From assembly GCF_027943255.1 (NCBI RefSeq), contig NC_072892.1, positions 23,583,792 through 23,647,791 of the forward strand: a DNA stretch of 64,000 nt, read 5' to 3'. The notes beneath the pieces are model-generated. The model searched no databases and was not told the DNA's origin. It worked only from the letters and a program-made list of their open reading frames with translations. Made by a program: the position numbers and the translations under genes. Below are positions 35,726 through 49,382 of this stretch, one piece after another. This DNA comes from Anastrepha obliqua (Eukaryota > Arthropoda > Insecta > Diptera > Tephritidae). Each line of letters starts with the position of its first letter. The first letter of the stretch is position 1.

Positions 35726-36730
35726 TTAAGCACATGGATCATATTTGACGTTGAAATGTGCACAGGTTACTTTGGGCCCACTACGTGTTCGTGGTACTGG
35801 TATTCGAAAAAGCTTGCCCTTCGGCATGCAAACGCAAATTTTGTATTGAATACTGCCAGTGCGTAAACCGAATTCTGAACTGACAATAGGTATTTTATCC
35901 ATATCCAAATAGATACCAGCACCAGCCTCCAAAATGGTCAAACCTTCGGTTGAATTGACCAACATGTCATATGATAATGACTGAAGCAAGATATTTGCTG
36001 CGTCTAATGAAATCCCTTCAGAGCCTTTAAATGAAACTCCTAAATCTGCTTCCAGATTGAGTGAACGATCGATGGGGCTCGCTATGCGGCTGGCGCTTAC
36101 AGTTCTTGCAAGTAAGTTTCCAGTACCTGTTGGTATATTATAATGTGGACGATGCGAAGTGAAGATAGTGTGGCCACTAGTCGAATCTTTAACTTCAAAA
36201 TTGTTAACTGCTTGAAATTGGATGCCGGATTTGTCTAGAGTCAAGCGATTGAAAGCCTGGCCGTTCTTGTGCAGACGTACATAGACACCATCATCGGCCG
36301 TAATGGTAACTGGTTGATCTATAAAACCATCGATTTGGCCAGTTTGTTTACTGTATACACGATCTAAATCAGTATAACCATAAAACTTCACCAAATCATG
36401 TTCAGGGATTATCTCTATTCCATTAATGCCGCGACCAAGATGCATTACTCCAAATATCGTTAGCATAAGTATGAGATTGCCTATAGTAAGTGCCAGTAGT
36501 ATAATGAACATTGTCCAAAAGGCAAACGTTTTGCGGCCTTTTTTAATAGCGCCGTTACTGCCGCCATCATAGCCACAATTAAATTCCTTTTCTATACAGT
36601 TATCAACTTTGGATTGCATATGAAGATTCGATTCCATAGGAAGCGTAGCTGACATAGCGTTCTCCGACGTTGCATCATCAGTGTATGAAGGCGAAGGTCC
36701 GCGTACAAAAGTATTTCCAAAGCTGTGCAT
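35726..36730 (-). CDS. Scgbeta: Beta-sarcoglycan
   Basis: An intronless frame of 334 aa starting MHSFGNTFVRGPSPSY. Beta-sarcoglycan is a type II membrane glycoprotein of the dystrophin-associated complex in muscle. The sequence shows a cytoplasmic N-terminus of about 67 residues. One membrane anchor follows at about 69-98 (FWTMFIILLALTIGNLILML), then the long extracellular sarcoglycan domain with repeated short beta-rich segments (DGVYVRLHKNGQAFNRLTLD; ASRIASPIDRSLNLEADLG). A Cys-containing C-terminus ends the protein (ICVCMPKG ... VTCAHFNVKYDPCA). The length is close to that of insect homologues. No lesions seen. Confidence 0.93.
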   Translation of the reverse strand: MHSFGNTFVRGPSPSYTDDATSENAMSATLPMESNLHMQSKVDNCIEKEFNCGYDGGSNGAIKKGRKTFAFWTMFIILLALTIGNLILMLTIFGVMHLGRGINGIEIIPEHDLVKFYGYTDLDRVYSKQTGQIDGFIDQPVTITADDGVYVRLHKNGQAFNRLTLDKSGIQFQAVNNFEVKDSTSGHTIFTSHRPHYNIPTGTGNLLARTVSASRIASPIDRSLNLEADLGVSFKGSEGISLDAANILLQSLSYDMLVNSTEGLTILEAGAGIYLDMDKIPIVSSEFGLRTGSIQYKICVCMPKGKLFRIPVPRTRSGPKVTCAHFNVKYDPCA

Positions 36731-37309
36731 TGTAAATTGATTTGACTAAATTATTTATATTATTATAGGAAATTTGTATTGAAAATGTACATATCTAGTA
36801 TAGATACAATTTTATGCAGTGAAGAACAAATGTCAGAAGTGTCATATCGCCTTAAATAAAATATTTTAGTTTCAGTGCTCATGCGCAGGATTTGGCTAGA
36901 TTTGGCATTGGGATTTAACAGGAGAGGTAGAAAAATTAGAAAAACAAACATATACAATTCCTAATATTATTATTATGTATTTTTTTTAATTTATACTCCT
37001 TTGAACGGAGAAATAGCACCATTATAATGCATAACATTAAACCGAAGTTCATTTTACATTCATTCTCACTTAATTGTTCGGATGCTCATTTGCGCGATAA
37101 ACAATTTTTTTATATTCAACTGAAACGAAAAAATCTACAGTCTTTACAAACACCCAAACGACGTTATCACTAAAAAAGACTTTGCATGTTATTAGTCCAT
37201 AAAATTTAAAAGACAAAAAAAAATTATAATAACTTGTTTCATTTAATTTTTATTTTAAAATTTGTAAGGGGTTACAATATTTCTGAATGTTTTATGTTAG
37301 TTAGGTTAG
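36731..37309. other. No gene recognised
   Basis: Upstream flank of the beta-sarcoglycan gene; AT-rich, with no other coding sequence. Confidence 0.45.
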
Positions 37310-37690
37310 CCAGGTTGCTTGTCTAAGACAAGATACTCGGTGGCCCTAAGGCCCATTGTCCAATGCAGGTACATTTGATTTCCATCCCTAGTTGCTTAAA
37401 CCATTTATATCTTTTTAAGAAGGTAACTAGTCCCTTCAGTGAGACATTTTGCAAATTTCCCAGGTATTCGAAGAAATAATCGCCAAAATATTTGGCACGG
37501 CTTCGTTGAAGTGCAGACCATTCACAGAGGAGGTGATGTTCCGACTCAATATTATCTTCATCTTCACAATTCCTGTCATTGTGAGGTACACCCATTCTAC
37601 TGACTAGGGTGCCAATAGTGCAGTGACCCGTTATAACAACTGTAAAGACGCTGGTAGTTGATCTGTTGAATCGAAACAGACAATTTGATA
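37310..37690 (-). pseudogene. LINE polyprotein C-terminal fragment
   Basis: The minus strand decodes VITGHCTIGTLVSRMGVPHN then CEDEDNIESEHHLLCEWSAL and RSRAKYFGDYFF, the RNase-H end and Cys/His knuckle of Jockey-like non-LTR elements. Fragment only. Confidence 0.8.
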
Positions 37691-38444
37691 TTCGGTATTT
37701 TCGTTATCGCTCTCATCGTCATTGGAAGTTTTCAATTTTTTGGATGGTTGAACATACTCAGTTGCCAAAGAAATGTCCTTTATTTTATTACTTTAAAGCC
37801 AGTAAACTTTATAACGCTCAACGCGTGCACGTAATATGGTTGTGCAAGTTTTTTGCATTTACTTTCGACCGATTTTTTTTTCCTTTGAGCTTCATAACAG
37901 TTGGCGTAATTTTGACCGGCGGTACTTGAGTCGTGAAAAGTTTTATACCGCATACATTTGGTTTTGCATTGGTCATATGAACTCACGAGCCTGTGATGTG
38001 CTTAGTATGCAGTTTTTCCAAAATACCCTTTCCTTTATCCATTTGTATCTTTTGCAAAGCCAGGTTATTCTTTAATTCATTGGATTTTGTAGACACTTTT
38101 CGTAAGTCATCGATAAGCCTTCGAATATTGCCTTAAACAACTCAGCACTTTCCGCGTGCCAATTATATTGAACAGTTGGCAGCAAAATGAAGACCCGTTG
38201 TTTGCCCTCTAAGGGTGCGGCCAGAGTGAACGCTGAGAGCCGAGCCGAGATTGTCAGTGCGATAAAACTGGTTACATACAAGTCAATACAAATAAGCTTG
38301 TGTATAACACAGTGAGCGCCGACAAGAGCAGAGAGCAAAGCCGATGAGTGCGAGAAAACAGTTTCAAAGCGTTTTGCTCGCTTTTTTGGATTGTTGATGT
38401 TTACTTTTTAGAGTGCAGTTGTGTTTTAACACACTTTTATTAGG

Positions 38445-38468
38445 TCGGGTTGTATGTATGTATGTATG

Positions 38469-38498
<30 letters not shown>
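38445..38498. repeat. (TGTA)n microsatellite
   Basis: About 11 perfect TGTA units within the Harbinger element. Confidence 0.95.
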
Positions 38499-38499
<1 letters not shown>

Positions 38500-38654
38500 C
38501 GGAATCTTTGAGCTTAATTTTCACTGGCTTCTAAAAATATGATCGACTTGAAATTTTGCACACCTATCAAGGACCGATGACAATGCAATAATTTGATAAA
38601 AGTTTTCCATTATCCTTATTAGGATTGCCAGGATTAATATTTTCTTTTTTTACC

Positions 38655-39235
38655 TGTGGGCAAAAAGTAAGGTGAATTTGGTTGTAAAATGAAAAATCTT
38701 TATTTATTCTTGTAAATCAATTTCATCCCCTTCAAAATAATCCCCTCTCGATAAAATACACCTATGCCAACGATTTTTCCAATCCCCGAAACATGCCAAA
38801 TAGTCCATTTCCGGTATAGCCATCAGCACCTTTCGATTCAGCTTTTATCTCCTCCATCGACTCGAAACGCGTTCCCCGGAGTGGCCTCTTGAGTTTTGGG
38901 AATAGCCAGAAGTCACACGGAGCCAAATCAGGCGAATGCGGTGGTTGCGGAACGATATGCGTGGATTTTTTGGCGAAATGGTCACGAAGAACGAGTGCAG
39001 TGTGAGACGGTGCATTATCGTGATGCAAAAACCAAGAGTTGTTGGCCCATAATTCTGGTCTTTTTAGATGAATTGCTTCACGTAAACGACGTATAACGCT
39101 TAAACAATATTCCTTATTAACAGTTTGGCCAGGTGGAAGGAATCCATAGTGCACCACACCACGAAAATCGAAAAAAAACTGGCCAATGGAGTGGGGTAGC
39201 CGTTTCTCAGGCTCCCTCCACGAAATAAATATAGG
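38655..39235 (-). mobile_element. DD34D mariner, 5'-truncated
   Basis: C-terminal mariner transposase on the minus strand: FFFDFRGVVHYGFLPPGQTV, NSWFLHHDNAPSHTAL, then HSPDLAPCDFWLFPKLK. The second and third catalytic D residues are separated by 34 residues. The 3' terminal sequence GGCAAAAAGTAAGGTGAATT lies near 38660. The N-terminal half and other terminus are missing; the frame is degraded after about 38850. Confidence 0.85.
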
Positions 39236-39239
39236 ATAA

Positions 39240-39374
39240 ATCATTATATAAATGATGAAATTCACCAAATTCATTCCTTTTTAGTGTAATTGGATGTTTT
39301 CCAAACTCTTTTGTGTTAATAATTGCATTAATCACACTAGGAGAAGCAAAATACCCTTCATCAGATGAATCCAT
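39240..39374 (-). pseudogene. Harbinger transposase N-terminal fragment
   Basis: The minus strand reads MDSSDEGYFASPSVINAIIN then KRNEFGEFHHLYNDLS. The EFGEFHHLY motif is typical of the start of Harbinger transposases. It ends where the mariner fragment begins. Confidence 0.6.
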
Positions 39375-39437
39375 TACCGTGTACAGCAATTTTATAAACA
39401 CAAATGAACAACAAAATTAAATGACATAAGAGCAAAA

Positions 39438-39768
39438 AAATGGCGGCCGCCGTAGCCGAATGGGTTGGTGCGTGATTACCATTCGGAATTCACAGAGAGG
39501 TCGTTAGTTCGAATCTCGGTGAAAGCAAAATTAATAAAAACATTTTTCTAATAGCGGTCGCCCCTCGGCAGGCAATGGCAAACCTCCGAGTGTATTTCTG
39601 CCATGAAAAAGCTCCTCATAAAAATATCTGCCGTTCGGAATCGGCTTGAAACTGTAGGTCCCTCCATTTGTGGAACAACATCAAGACGCACACCACAAAT
39701 AGGAGGAGGAGCTCGGCCAAACACCTAACAGAAGTGTACGCGCCAATTATTTATTTTTTTTTTTTTTT
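39438..39768 (+). mobile_element. SINE, best full-length copy
   Basis: A 331-bp reference copy. The tRNA-like head at 39443-39525 contains an A-box-like GTAGCCGAATGG and a strong B box (GTTCGAATCTC). The body is conserved between copies, and the tail is AATTATTTATT then poly-T. It is flanked by a 10-bp duplication AAGAGCAAAA (39428-39437, 39769-39778). Inserted in the Harbinger element. Confidence 0.95.
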
Positions 39769-40009
39769 AAGAGCAAAACACATGGAATAAACAAAATTTC
39801 AGCGCTGATTCTCGCATTCACTGTGTTATATACAAATTTTCTTCTCGCATGAAAATAAGCGTCAATAAGCTCGGCTCGGCTCGGCTCAGCATCAGCGTTC
39901 ACTCTGGCCGCACCCTAAAGCGTTGATATCGTGCATAATTGTTTTTGCAGCAGTGTTCCGAATTACTCACACATCGAACATGTCTGAATAGAATTTGAAT
40001 TTCTTGATT

Positions 40010-41116
40010 ACATTCTTGTTAAATTTATCTGCTTTTATTGCCTTGTACAAAATCCTCATTATCAATAATAAAACTTAGATTATTTTTTTTCACATCTGCC
40101 AAAAAAGCCGTTTACAATATAAAATTCAAAATCTTCACTTTCTGGCTTTATTACGTAATTATTAACTTCACTGGGTTACCCATCTTTACTTTCCGAAGAA
40201 TTATGTACCGCTTTTTCAAAACTATCTCTTGATATCTCTTAACTAGCGCGTTCTTACAATGTATGAAACGCGTGACCATGACTAATAATCGAATCATGAC
40301 GCGTGACTGAAAAATATTACATATTTTTTAATTGCTTCAAAGAATAGAATAATCTTTTTTACAGTTTCGGCATTTTTATTTAATTTTTTTCGGCTTTAAA
40401 TTTCTACATTTATCAGGTTTTAGTGTTTGATAGGTTTACATATTTTACTTGCACGACGATTTTTATGTCGTGTCGCTTTTGCATATTTGCGAGTGCTTAA
40501 TCATTTGCAATGATAAAATACATTAAATGGAAGAAAATCATACACTCGCGAACATTCCAAGGCCGCATAAAACTTCCACTATAAGTTTCTGGAAATGCCG
40601 TTGAAGTAACAGTCCTTGGCCGGATATGTGAATGTATATCCGAGTCTTTGCAGTAGCGTATGCCCGATTGTCGTGAGAACGAGACAATGACCTTCTTATC
40701 TTCTTTTTATCGTTCACCTTTGTAATATAAAATTGGGCAGACAAAATTACGGACATGTTAAAAGGGGGTTTTTTATTCGTCGAAAAAGGAGTTTACCTTA
40801 TTTTCCCAACCAGTATAAAGTAGCGACAGTAGGCCAAAATTATTCAGCTTTAGGCTTTTCAAAGCAGACAATATAGTCCTGGTTCAAAGATATAGGTAAT
40901 TTTGATCAACGCTGATGCGTGAACTCATCACCGTCGTCAACGAAAAATTACGTGAAATAAAAATTGAAAAAAATGAAGTGTTCAAAATTTTTTACATTTA
41001 TTTTACTAAGCGTATGAATTTCACTGTCCCCTGTAAGCGCCACCTTCTGTATTTTCTACATCACGCCTTGCATCTCACCATGGTTCAACCATTTTTACCA
41101 AGGTAAATTGAATACT
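40010..41116. other. Gene-free; one repeat fragment and a terminus
   Basis: No gene. A GCGCCACCTT terminus resembling those of the P-like elements lies at 41038-41047. Confidence 0.45.
40588..40682 (-). repeat. Short (CAA)n-type repeat, truncated copy
   Basis: Retains AACAGTCCTTGGCCGGATAT through GATTGTCGTGAGAACG; the (GTT)n end is missing. Confidence 0.7.
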
Positions 41117-41400
41117 AAAGGTGGCGCCTTTCTAAAACAATTACTTTGTTTTTCGTGATTTCGACCAGTGTGACGTCAAGCACTATAGTTATACAAAAAA
41201 AAAAAAAAAAACAAAGAGAAGAGAAATTACATGTTTGTAAGAATTTAGTGAATGGTTTGGTGATATTGCGGTTTATGGAAACGAACTGCTGCGTGTTAAA
41301 TTGTGAACGCACGTATTATAAAAATACCTCCAAATACGGGTTTTTTGCGGATGACGCCATGACATGAAAGTGTGCAAGTGTGTATGTATAATTTCCTGTA
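41117..41400 (+). pseudogene. P-like element remnant with THAP-like fragment
   Basis: Starts AAAGGTGGCGCC at about 41117. At 41276 an ATG opens METNCCVLNCERTYYKNTSK then YGFF, the Cys-x4-Cys and aromatic pattern of an N-terminal THAP zinc finger, after which the frame closes. Upstream and downstream DNA is repeated at 59080-59648 and 17640-17960. THAP domains begin P-superfamily transposases; the assignment rests on this short motif plus the termini. Confidence 0.5.
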
Positions 41401-41474
41401 TGTGGTTGTTTCAATTGCTTTCGCCTACTATTCCTCTTCACAAACAAGTAATCTCTCTTCATTTTGTTGGTAAT

Positions 41475-41765
41475 TATATTCTCGGATCATGACCTCGCAA
41501 CGAATTCGGGTGATGCAATCTCTTATTCCATCTTTTATCTTGTCCAAGCATTCTGCCCGCCCATTTCGCTCGTATTCACTAACTCGTCGAAGCAGTCGAA
41601 GTAATGAGAGAGGAAACTGTATTGATTTTTTCGTTTATCGACAACACAATCTCAGTTTTGTTGTTTTGTAAACAAACCGCTTCGTGACCACAGATACGTC
41701 AGCCTCGCACCTGATTCTATCATATTCGCTGAGAGGTTAACGGTCTGATATTGGCCACACCTATA
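41475..41765. repeat. Interspersed repeat, related to 9795-10050
   Basis: Shares the GTAAACAAACCG centre and the TAACGGTCTGATATTGGCCA end with the copy at 9795-10050. Lies just upstream of the c-Myc-binding-protein gene. Confidence 0.5.
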
Positions 41766-41953
41766 GAAATATTTTGACCATGAATATTTCACCACAAATG
41801 TATAAGAAGCTCCTCTGCATTATTGCTTTCGGCTAGACTATTCGATATTTTTTCATTCTTCGGTTTAGGCATTCTCATTTATGGATTTGAAATCCTGTTG
41901 CTTACTTTTCCATCCCGTTTACTTTAAGTATCAATATTAAATTCAGCAGAAAT

Positions 41954-42548
41954 ATGGCATTCAAGGTATAAATATCTTTTCGCTTAATTCTGCTTTGAAA
42001 GGAGTAAAATGTAATTAAAATTTTAGCCCATAGATCCTAAACGTGACGAGTTTCGGCGCTACCTTGAGCGATCCGGTGTAATAGAGGCCTTGACGAAAGT
42101 TTTTGTACGAATTGCAAATGAACATCCAGAAAACCCACTCGATTATTTGCGTCATAATTTAGGAGACTCTCTACATCAAGCAGACAGTGTGGCATATTTG
42201 CAAAGTGAACTTGAAGAAGCTCGCAGTGAAATTCAACGATTGCGTGGTATTATTGAAAGTGTCCACCCAGAAGCTCTTTTGGAACAGCCACAGCTTCGTG
42301 AGGTAGTGGACAAAAACAACGAGGACGCAGCGTCAGAAAATCAAGAGGTATCGTCTGATTCGGTAACAAAACCACAAGAGGAATCTGAAACATCAGGACG
42401 TCCGGGCAGTGGAGCACCACAAGTTCCAAATGTAGATAATATTCAACAGGATGATCTGGATAAAAATTTAGAAACCCCTGATGATTCTTCCAATACTAAC
42501 AATCCGATGCCGACAAATGCAGCACAAAATGTAGACAATAATTCTTAA
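41954..42548 (+). CDS. c-Myc-binding protein (AMY-1) homologue
   Basis: Exon 1 (41954-41965) encodes only MAFK. Exon 2 (42027-42548) continues PIDPKRDEFRRYLERSGVIE to a stop, 177 aa. The first 65 residues match the AMY-1/MYCBP family (RRYLE.SGV...LT.V...L...PENPLDYLRHNLG). A coiled-coil follows at about 75-100 (SELEEARSEIQRLRGIIE). The acidic, Asn/Gln-rich C-terminal extension of about 75 residues is not part of the vertebrate protein, which is about 103 aa. The donor is AAG|GTATAA and the acceptor TTTTAG. In vertebrates MYCBP binds Myc and AKAP proteins; the fly role is inferred only. Confidence 0.85.
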
Positions 42549-42759
42549 AGTATCTAACCCGTCCAGCATTAAATAGCTTAAGTACAATTGGTACGCAGCT
42601 AAGTTCCTTATTTCCAAAAATGTAGGAAATATATTATATGTATACATACATTCTATATACCTAGTATAATAAAGTGATTTATATCATAAAAGCAAGCCTA
42701 GAGCCAAGCCAAAATAGTTGGTTTAGTATCGGATCGAACATTTATCTATTTGCATTATC

Positions 42760-42968
42760 ACTTGGGGGGGAGATTCTTCTAATAACGGTCGCCACGCGGC
42801 TAATTACGGAAAACCTCTGGGTGTATTTCTATCTTGGAATAGCTTTTCAAAAAAAACATTTGCTGTTCGGAGTCGGCTTAAAACTTTAAGTCTCTCCACA
42901 CCACATATGGGAGGAGTAACTCGGCCAACACCCAAAAAGGGGGCAAGCAAGCGCCAATTATATATATA
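42760..42968 (+). mobile_element. SINE, head-less copy
   Basis: Matches the SINE body from TTCTAATAACGGTCGCC to GCGCCAATTATATAT. The tRNA-like head is missing. Lies downstream of the c-Myc-binding-protein gene. Confidence 0.8.
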
Positions 42969-44196
42969 TTATTACTTGCGGCAGGGGATAACTGCAAGAG
43001 CATTTATTAAACCGCAAGAAAGTACTGCTACGCAAAACTTGATAAATATGCGATGTTTGAGAACAAGAATAGAAATTTCAAAAAAATTCCCCAAATCTTT
43101 TTGCGAAGCTTTTTCAATACAAGATACTAACTATTCGTATCTTGAAGGCTAAAGAACAAGACATAGTTACGCCAAATATTTATTTAATTCATTTTGATAA
43201 GTTGTATATAATGTATCTAGGTATTAATACATACAAAGGATTTTTAATAATACAGATCTCGATTAATAATAGTATGCATATATGTGTTTATATGAAACAT
43301 CTTACTTTAAGGGTCTATTGTTCATGACAAGATTTTAAACAGAAATTATTAAACTTAATCCGAAAGTATAAAGTATTTAATAAACGAAATGTAAAAATAT
43401 TTTTTTTACGTTAACTTTATAAATTTCTGTTGATTTGGTTTCCCCTCTACGGGCCTTTACGGGAAGCAATAGAGTTATAAAATGAGTACCAGAAAAAGTC
43501 ACAAGAATAATAAAATTTTGCAATCTGGAATTTTAAGCGGCGTGTTAATAAACATCATGGCGTTAATTAAGACGAGACATCAATTTAATTAAAACTTGGT
43601 TAAACAAAATTCTTCACACGGTTCAAGTAATTGCAGCTGTTTTTTTTTTTTTTTGTGATTACCTTTTGGAATTTATCAGTACAGTGAAGAGTTCGAAACA
43701 ATAAATTTAGAATATCTTTCAAATTCAAATACTTATGATTTAAATTTCACAAATGTTTGCATACAATAACAATGGTTTACCATTAAATGGTTAGCAAGGC
43801 TTTAACTCAATCCGATCTAGAGTGACCGTCCGAAATGAGGGCAATTGTCAAACCGTTTGTTGTTGATTTATTCATGCAAGTTTCTAATAAGTTACAAACT
43901 TGGACATAATGTTACATTTAAGTAAATTTAAGAAAATGTATTTTTGTTAATTTTATGTTTTTTTAAACTTATTATTTTAATTTTTTTCGTCTCGTCTGCT
44001 TTATTGTATTTCCCTTGGCTTCATATCTCTAAATCTGGTTGATTTCCTTTCTCTTCCTTTGATTTTTTAATTCAAATAAGTTTTCTAACAAATATTTCGT
44101 CTTGTGTTTGCTGTTGAAGTTTTGTTTAGACATATGATTAGAGCGTGTAGTTGTTGATGTTTTTTATTAGTGCACTTGCAGCGATTATTTTTCGGC
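42969..44196. other. No gene recognised; PP1 3' flank
   Basis: Intergenic DNA, including the 3'UTR side of the PP1 gene on the minus strand. No other coding feature. Confidence 0.45.
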
Positions 44197-46868
<2,672 letters not shown>

Positions 46869-47104
46869 GAGTGTTTGGCCGTGCTCCTCCTACAATTTGT
46901 TGTACGCGCCTTAATGTTTTTCCACAAATGGATAGAACTACAGTTTTATGCCACCTTCGAACAGCAGATGGTTTTTTTATTAGAAGTTTTTCATGGCAGA
47001 ACTACACTCAAAAGTTTGCCATTGCTTGCCGATGTCCCATAGAGGGCTTCGAATTCGGGTTCTAACGAATGGTAGGTACGGACAAACCCATGCGGTTATG
47101 ATCG
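46869..47104 (-). mobile_element. SINE, old copy
   Basis: Diverged match to body and head on the minus strand, from GTGTTTGGCC (left) to a degraded tRNA-like region (47040-47104). Close upstream of the sialic acid synthase gene. Confidence 0.72.
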
Positions 47105-47398
47105 CATATCCTTAGGTGAATAGGCATATAAATAGTAAAAGATGTTCTGGATATAATTATGAAACTTTGAGCGGTACAAGTCCCACGCTACTGTAGAAGT
47201 AAAGTGGAATTTTTATGAGAAGAAGTTCTACATTTTTTTGTTAGAAATTTACTGGTTTAGATATATATCAGCAATACTCGTATAGCAGCAAAGCTCTTGT
47301 TCAAAGTATGTAAATGTTTTATTCTGGCATCATTGCAGCCTCTTTTAAACTACATAGTCGTTTAATTAATTAACTCAATTAATAGAGATAGCACTTTT

Positions 47399-49382
47399 AT
47401 GATGGCAGCAATAAAATTTGGAAGTAAATATATTTCACCCAATGGAGATATGGTATATATTATTGCAGAAGTTGGACAAAATCATCAAGGAAATCTTAAT
47501 GTTGCAAAAAAAATGATTACGGAAGCAAAAGTATATCTGAATAAGCCTCGTATCTATATATTGTATTATTACATATACATATACACTTTCGTTTTAGAGA
47601 ATAGGTTGTCACTGTGTGAAGTTCCAAAAAACCTGCCTAACTTCTAAATTCACCAAATCAGCCCTAAATCGTCCTTATACATCAGAAAACTCTTGGGGTT
47701 CGACATATGGGGAACATAAGAAATATCTCGAGTTTAGCGAGGATCAGTACAGGGATTTACAAATGCATGCGAAGGAAATTGGAATAGATTTTACTGCTTC
47801 AGCGATGGATGAGGTAAGCACTAAGATTGCATTATTTTAGCATTTTTGTCTGCGGGTTTGCATTTATTGAGGTGATAATTGGTGTAATGTTGTTGTTGTT
47901 GTAACAGCATAAACATTCCCCATACTTACATACGGGGAATGCTGCTGGAGTGACAGTCCTTGACCGGATATAAATCCGGGTCGTTTCGGTAACGTAGAAC
48001 CGACTGTCGTGGAAACGTGGTGTAATCGTCGGGGCTGGTTAACGTTAAGCAACACATGCTTTAGAAGTTGGTTTTATTACCACTTGTCGACTTGAGCAGA
48101 GCGCCTCCTCATTTTTGCACAATACACCAAATACAAGGTGGCGCGTTTCTTTAATTCAGTTTCAATAATAAAGCATAAATTTGGGAGGCATATGTACAAA
48201 ATTTTAAATTTTTCAATTGATTCTTTCACTTTATATTAAATTAATTTGAAATTTCAACCTTTTTTGGGTGTTGGCCAGGCTCCTCTTATTTGTGGTATAT
48301 GCCTTGTGGTATACACCCACAGATTTATGCCACTTTTGAACGGCGGCTGGTTTTTACTCATGGTAAAGATTGAGCTATTCAACAGCTTCTGTAATTCACT
48401 CCCGACTGCATTTCATTGAAAGTCCCTGGTAATTGCCTTGAAATTCACTCGGCAGTAAGTTTCCGAACCTGAATGTATGTAAATATGTGCATAATTTCTT
48501 TTTTAAAATTCGATATATTCGAGTAATTTAATCGTAAACATTATATTTTAATTCTTATCAAAAAATATAATTTGTATTAAGGCAATTTGTAAACATTTTT
48601 AGATCTCCCTAGATTTTTTACATGCGATAAAGGTTCCTTTTATAAAAATTGGTTCTGGAGATGCTAACAACGTGCTACTTTTGAGCAGAGCAGCTGGATT
48701 AGATATACCCCTAATTGTGTCTACAGGAATGCAAACTACTGAAACAATTGACAAGATTGTTCAGATCATGCAGAAGAACGGCAAAACCAATTATGCCTTA
48801 ATGCACTGCGTTTCGTCATACCCTACAAAACCAAAAGAAAGCTCACTTCGTATGATACCACTTTTGAAAGAGCAATACCCAAGCGTGGTTATTGGATATT
48901 CGGGGCACGAAAAGGGCATTGAAATAAGTAAAGCAGCAGTCCTGCTAGGGGCAAGAATCATAGAGCGTCACTTTACACTGGATAAAAATCAGAAAGGCTC
49001 AGACCACAAATGTTCGTTGGAACCCGCTGAATTTGAAAGTCTTGTTAAATTTATTAAAAAGTTCGAAAAGCTTGGTCCGTTGAATAATGACCAAGTTTTA
49101 AATATACTACACAAAAATAAAGATGTCGAATTGGCCTTAACGGAAGTGCAGTCCCGAACAATACTTTTAAGTGAGTTGCCATGTAAAATGAAATTGGGAA
49201 AGTCGATCGTTGCTGTCAAGTATTTAAAAGCCGGTGATACATTGAAGCTAAGAGATTTATGTATTAAAGTAAGCGAGCCTATGGGTATTTCTGCAGAACA
49301 CTTTGATTCAATCTTAGGCAAAGTGCTTGCAACTGATGTGGATGGAGACTCCCCTATAATGTTTCAGCATCTTTTAGTTTAA
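47399..49382 (+). CDS. Sas: Sialic acid (N-acetylneuraminate 9-P) synthase
   Basis: Exons 47399-47530, 47598-47813 and 48603-49382, all phase 0, give 375 aa. The enzyme condenses phosphoenolpyruvate with an N-acetylmannosamine derivative in sialic acid synthesis. The NeuB barrel covers about residues 18-275: IIAEVGQNHQGNLNVAKKMI, VKFQK, YGEHKKYLEFS, DFTASAMDE, IKIGSGDANN, IVSTGM, ALMHCVSSYPTK, VIGYSGHEKG and ERHFTLDKNQKGSDHKCSL are all present. A C-terminal SAF/antifreeze-like domain follows (SIVAVKYLKAGDTL to ILGKVLATDVDGD). Two ATG codons are adjacent at the start. Intron 2 (47814-48602) has collected a (CAA)n-type repeat and a SINE scrap. The exon 2 acceptor TTTTAG at 47597 was chosen because it keeps VKFQK in frame. 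Confidence 0.93.
47889..48016 (-). repeat. Short interspersed repeat with (CAA)n tail, copy d
   Basis: Full-length copy in intron 2 of the sialic acid synthase gene; starts (GTT)n GTAACAGCATAAAC on the plus strand and ends GACTGTCGTGGAAACG. Confidence 0.82.
48259..48367 (-). mobile_element. SINE 3' fragment
   Basis: Diverged piece of the SINE body (TGGGTGTTGGCCAGGCTCCT to CGGCGGCTGGTTTTT) in intron 2 of the sialic acid synthase gene. Confidence 0.6.

Larger units (their letters stand above)
38213..39915 (-). mobile_element. PIF/Harbinger element carrying nested insertions
   Basis: Matching inverted repeats begin GGGTGCGGCCAGAGTGAACG at 38213 and, inverted, end at 39915. They are flanked by TAA on both sides (38210-38212, 39916-39918), the 3-bp target of PIF/Harbinger. 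Subterminal CGAGCCGAG-type repeats occur near both ends. The 1703-bp interior holds an N-terminal transposase scrap (39240-39374), a mariner fragment (38655-39235), a TGTA microsatellite and a full SINE (39438-39768). Confidence 0.9.
38072..39965 (-). pseudogene. Unknown ORF interrupted by a Harbinger element
   Basis: On the minus strand a frame beginning ATG 39936 (MHDINAL) stops matching at 39916. If the Harbinger element (38213-39915) and one TAA duplication are taken out, it resumes at 38209 as EGKQRVFILLPTVQYNWHAE and runs to a stop at 38072, 53 codons in all. A related frame then continues with a shift (LKNNLALQKIQMDKGKGILE) toward 37950. I do not recognise the family. The upstream part is open only for about ten codons. 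It is probably an already decayed gene or transposon ORF. Confidence 0.4.

Noticed and set aside
39443..39525. tRNA gene candidates (box A and B motifs here and at 11040-11116, 12730-12790, 22958-23020, 51720-51796)
   Set aside because: They are the heads of dispersed SINE copies followed by the SINE body, and no clear full cloverleaf was found.
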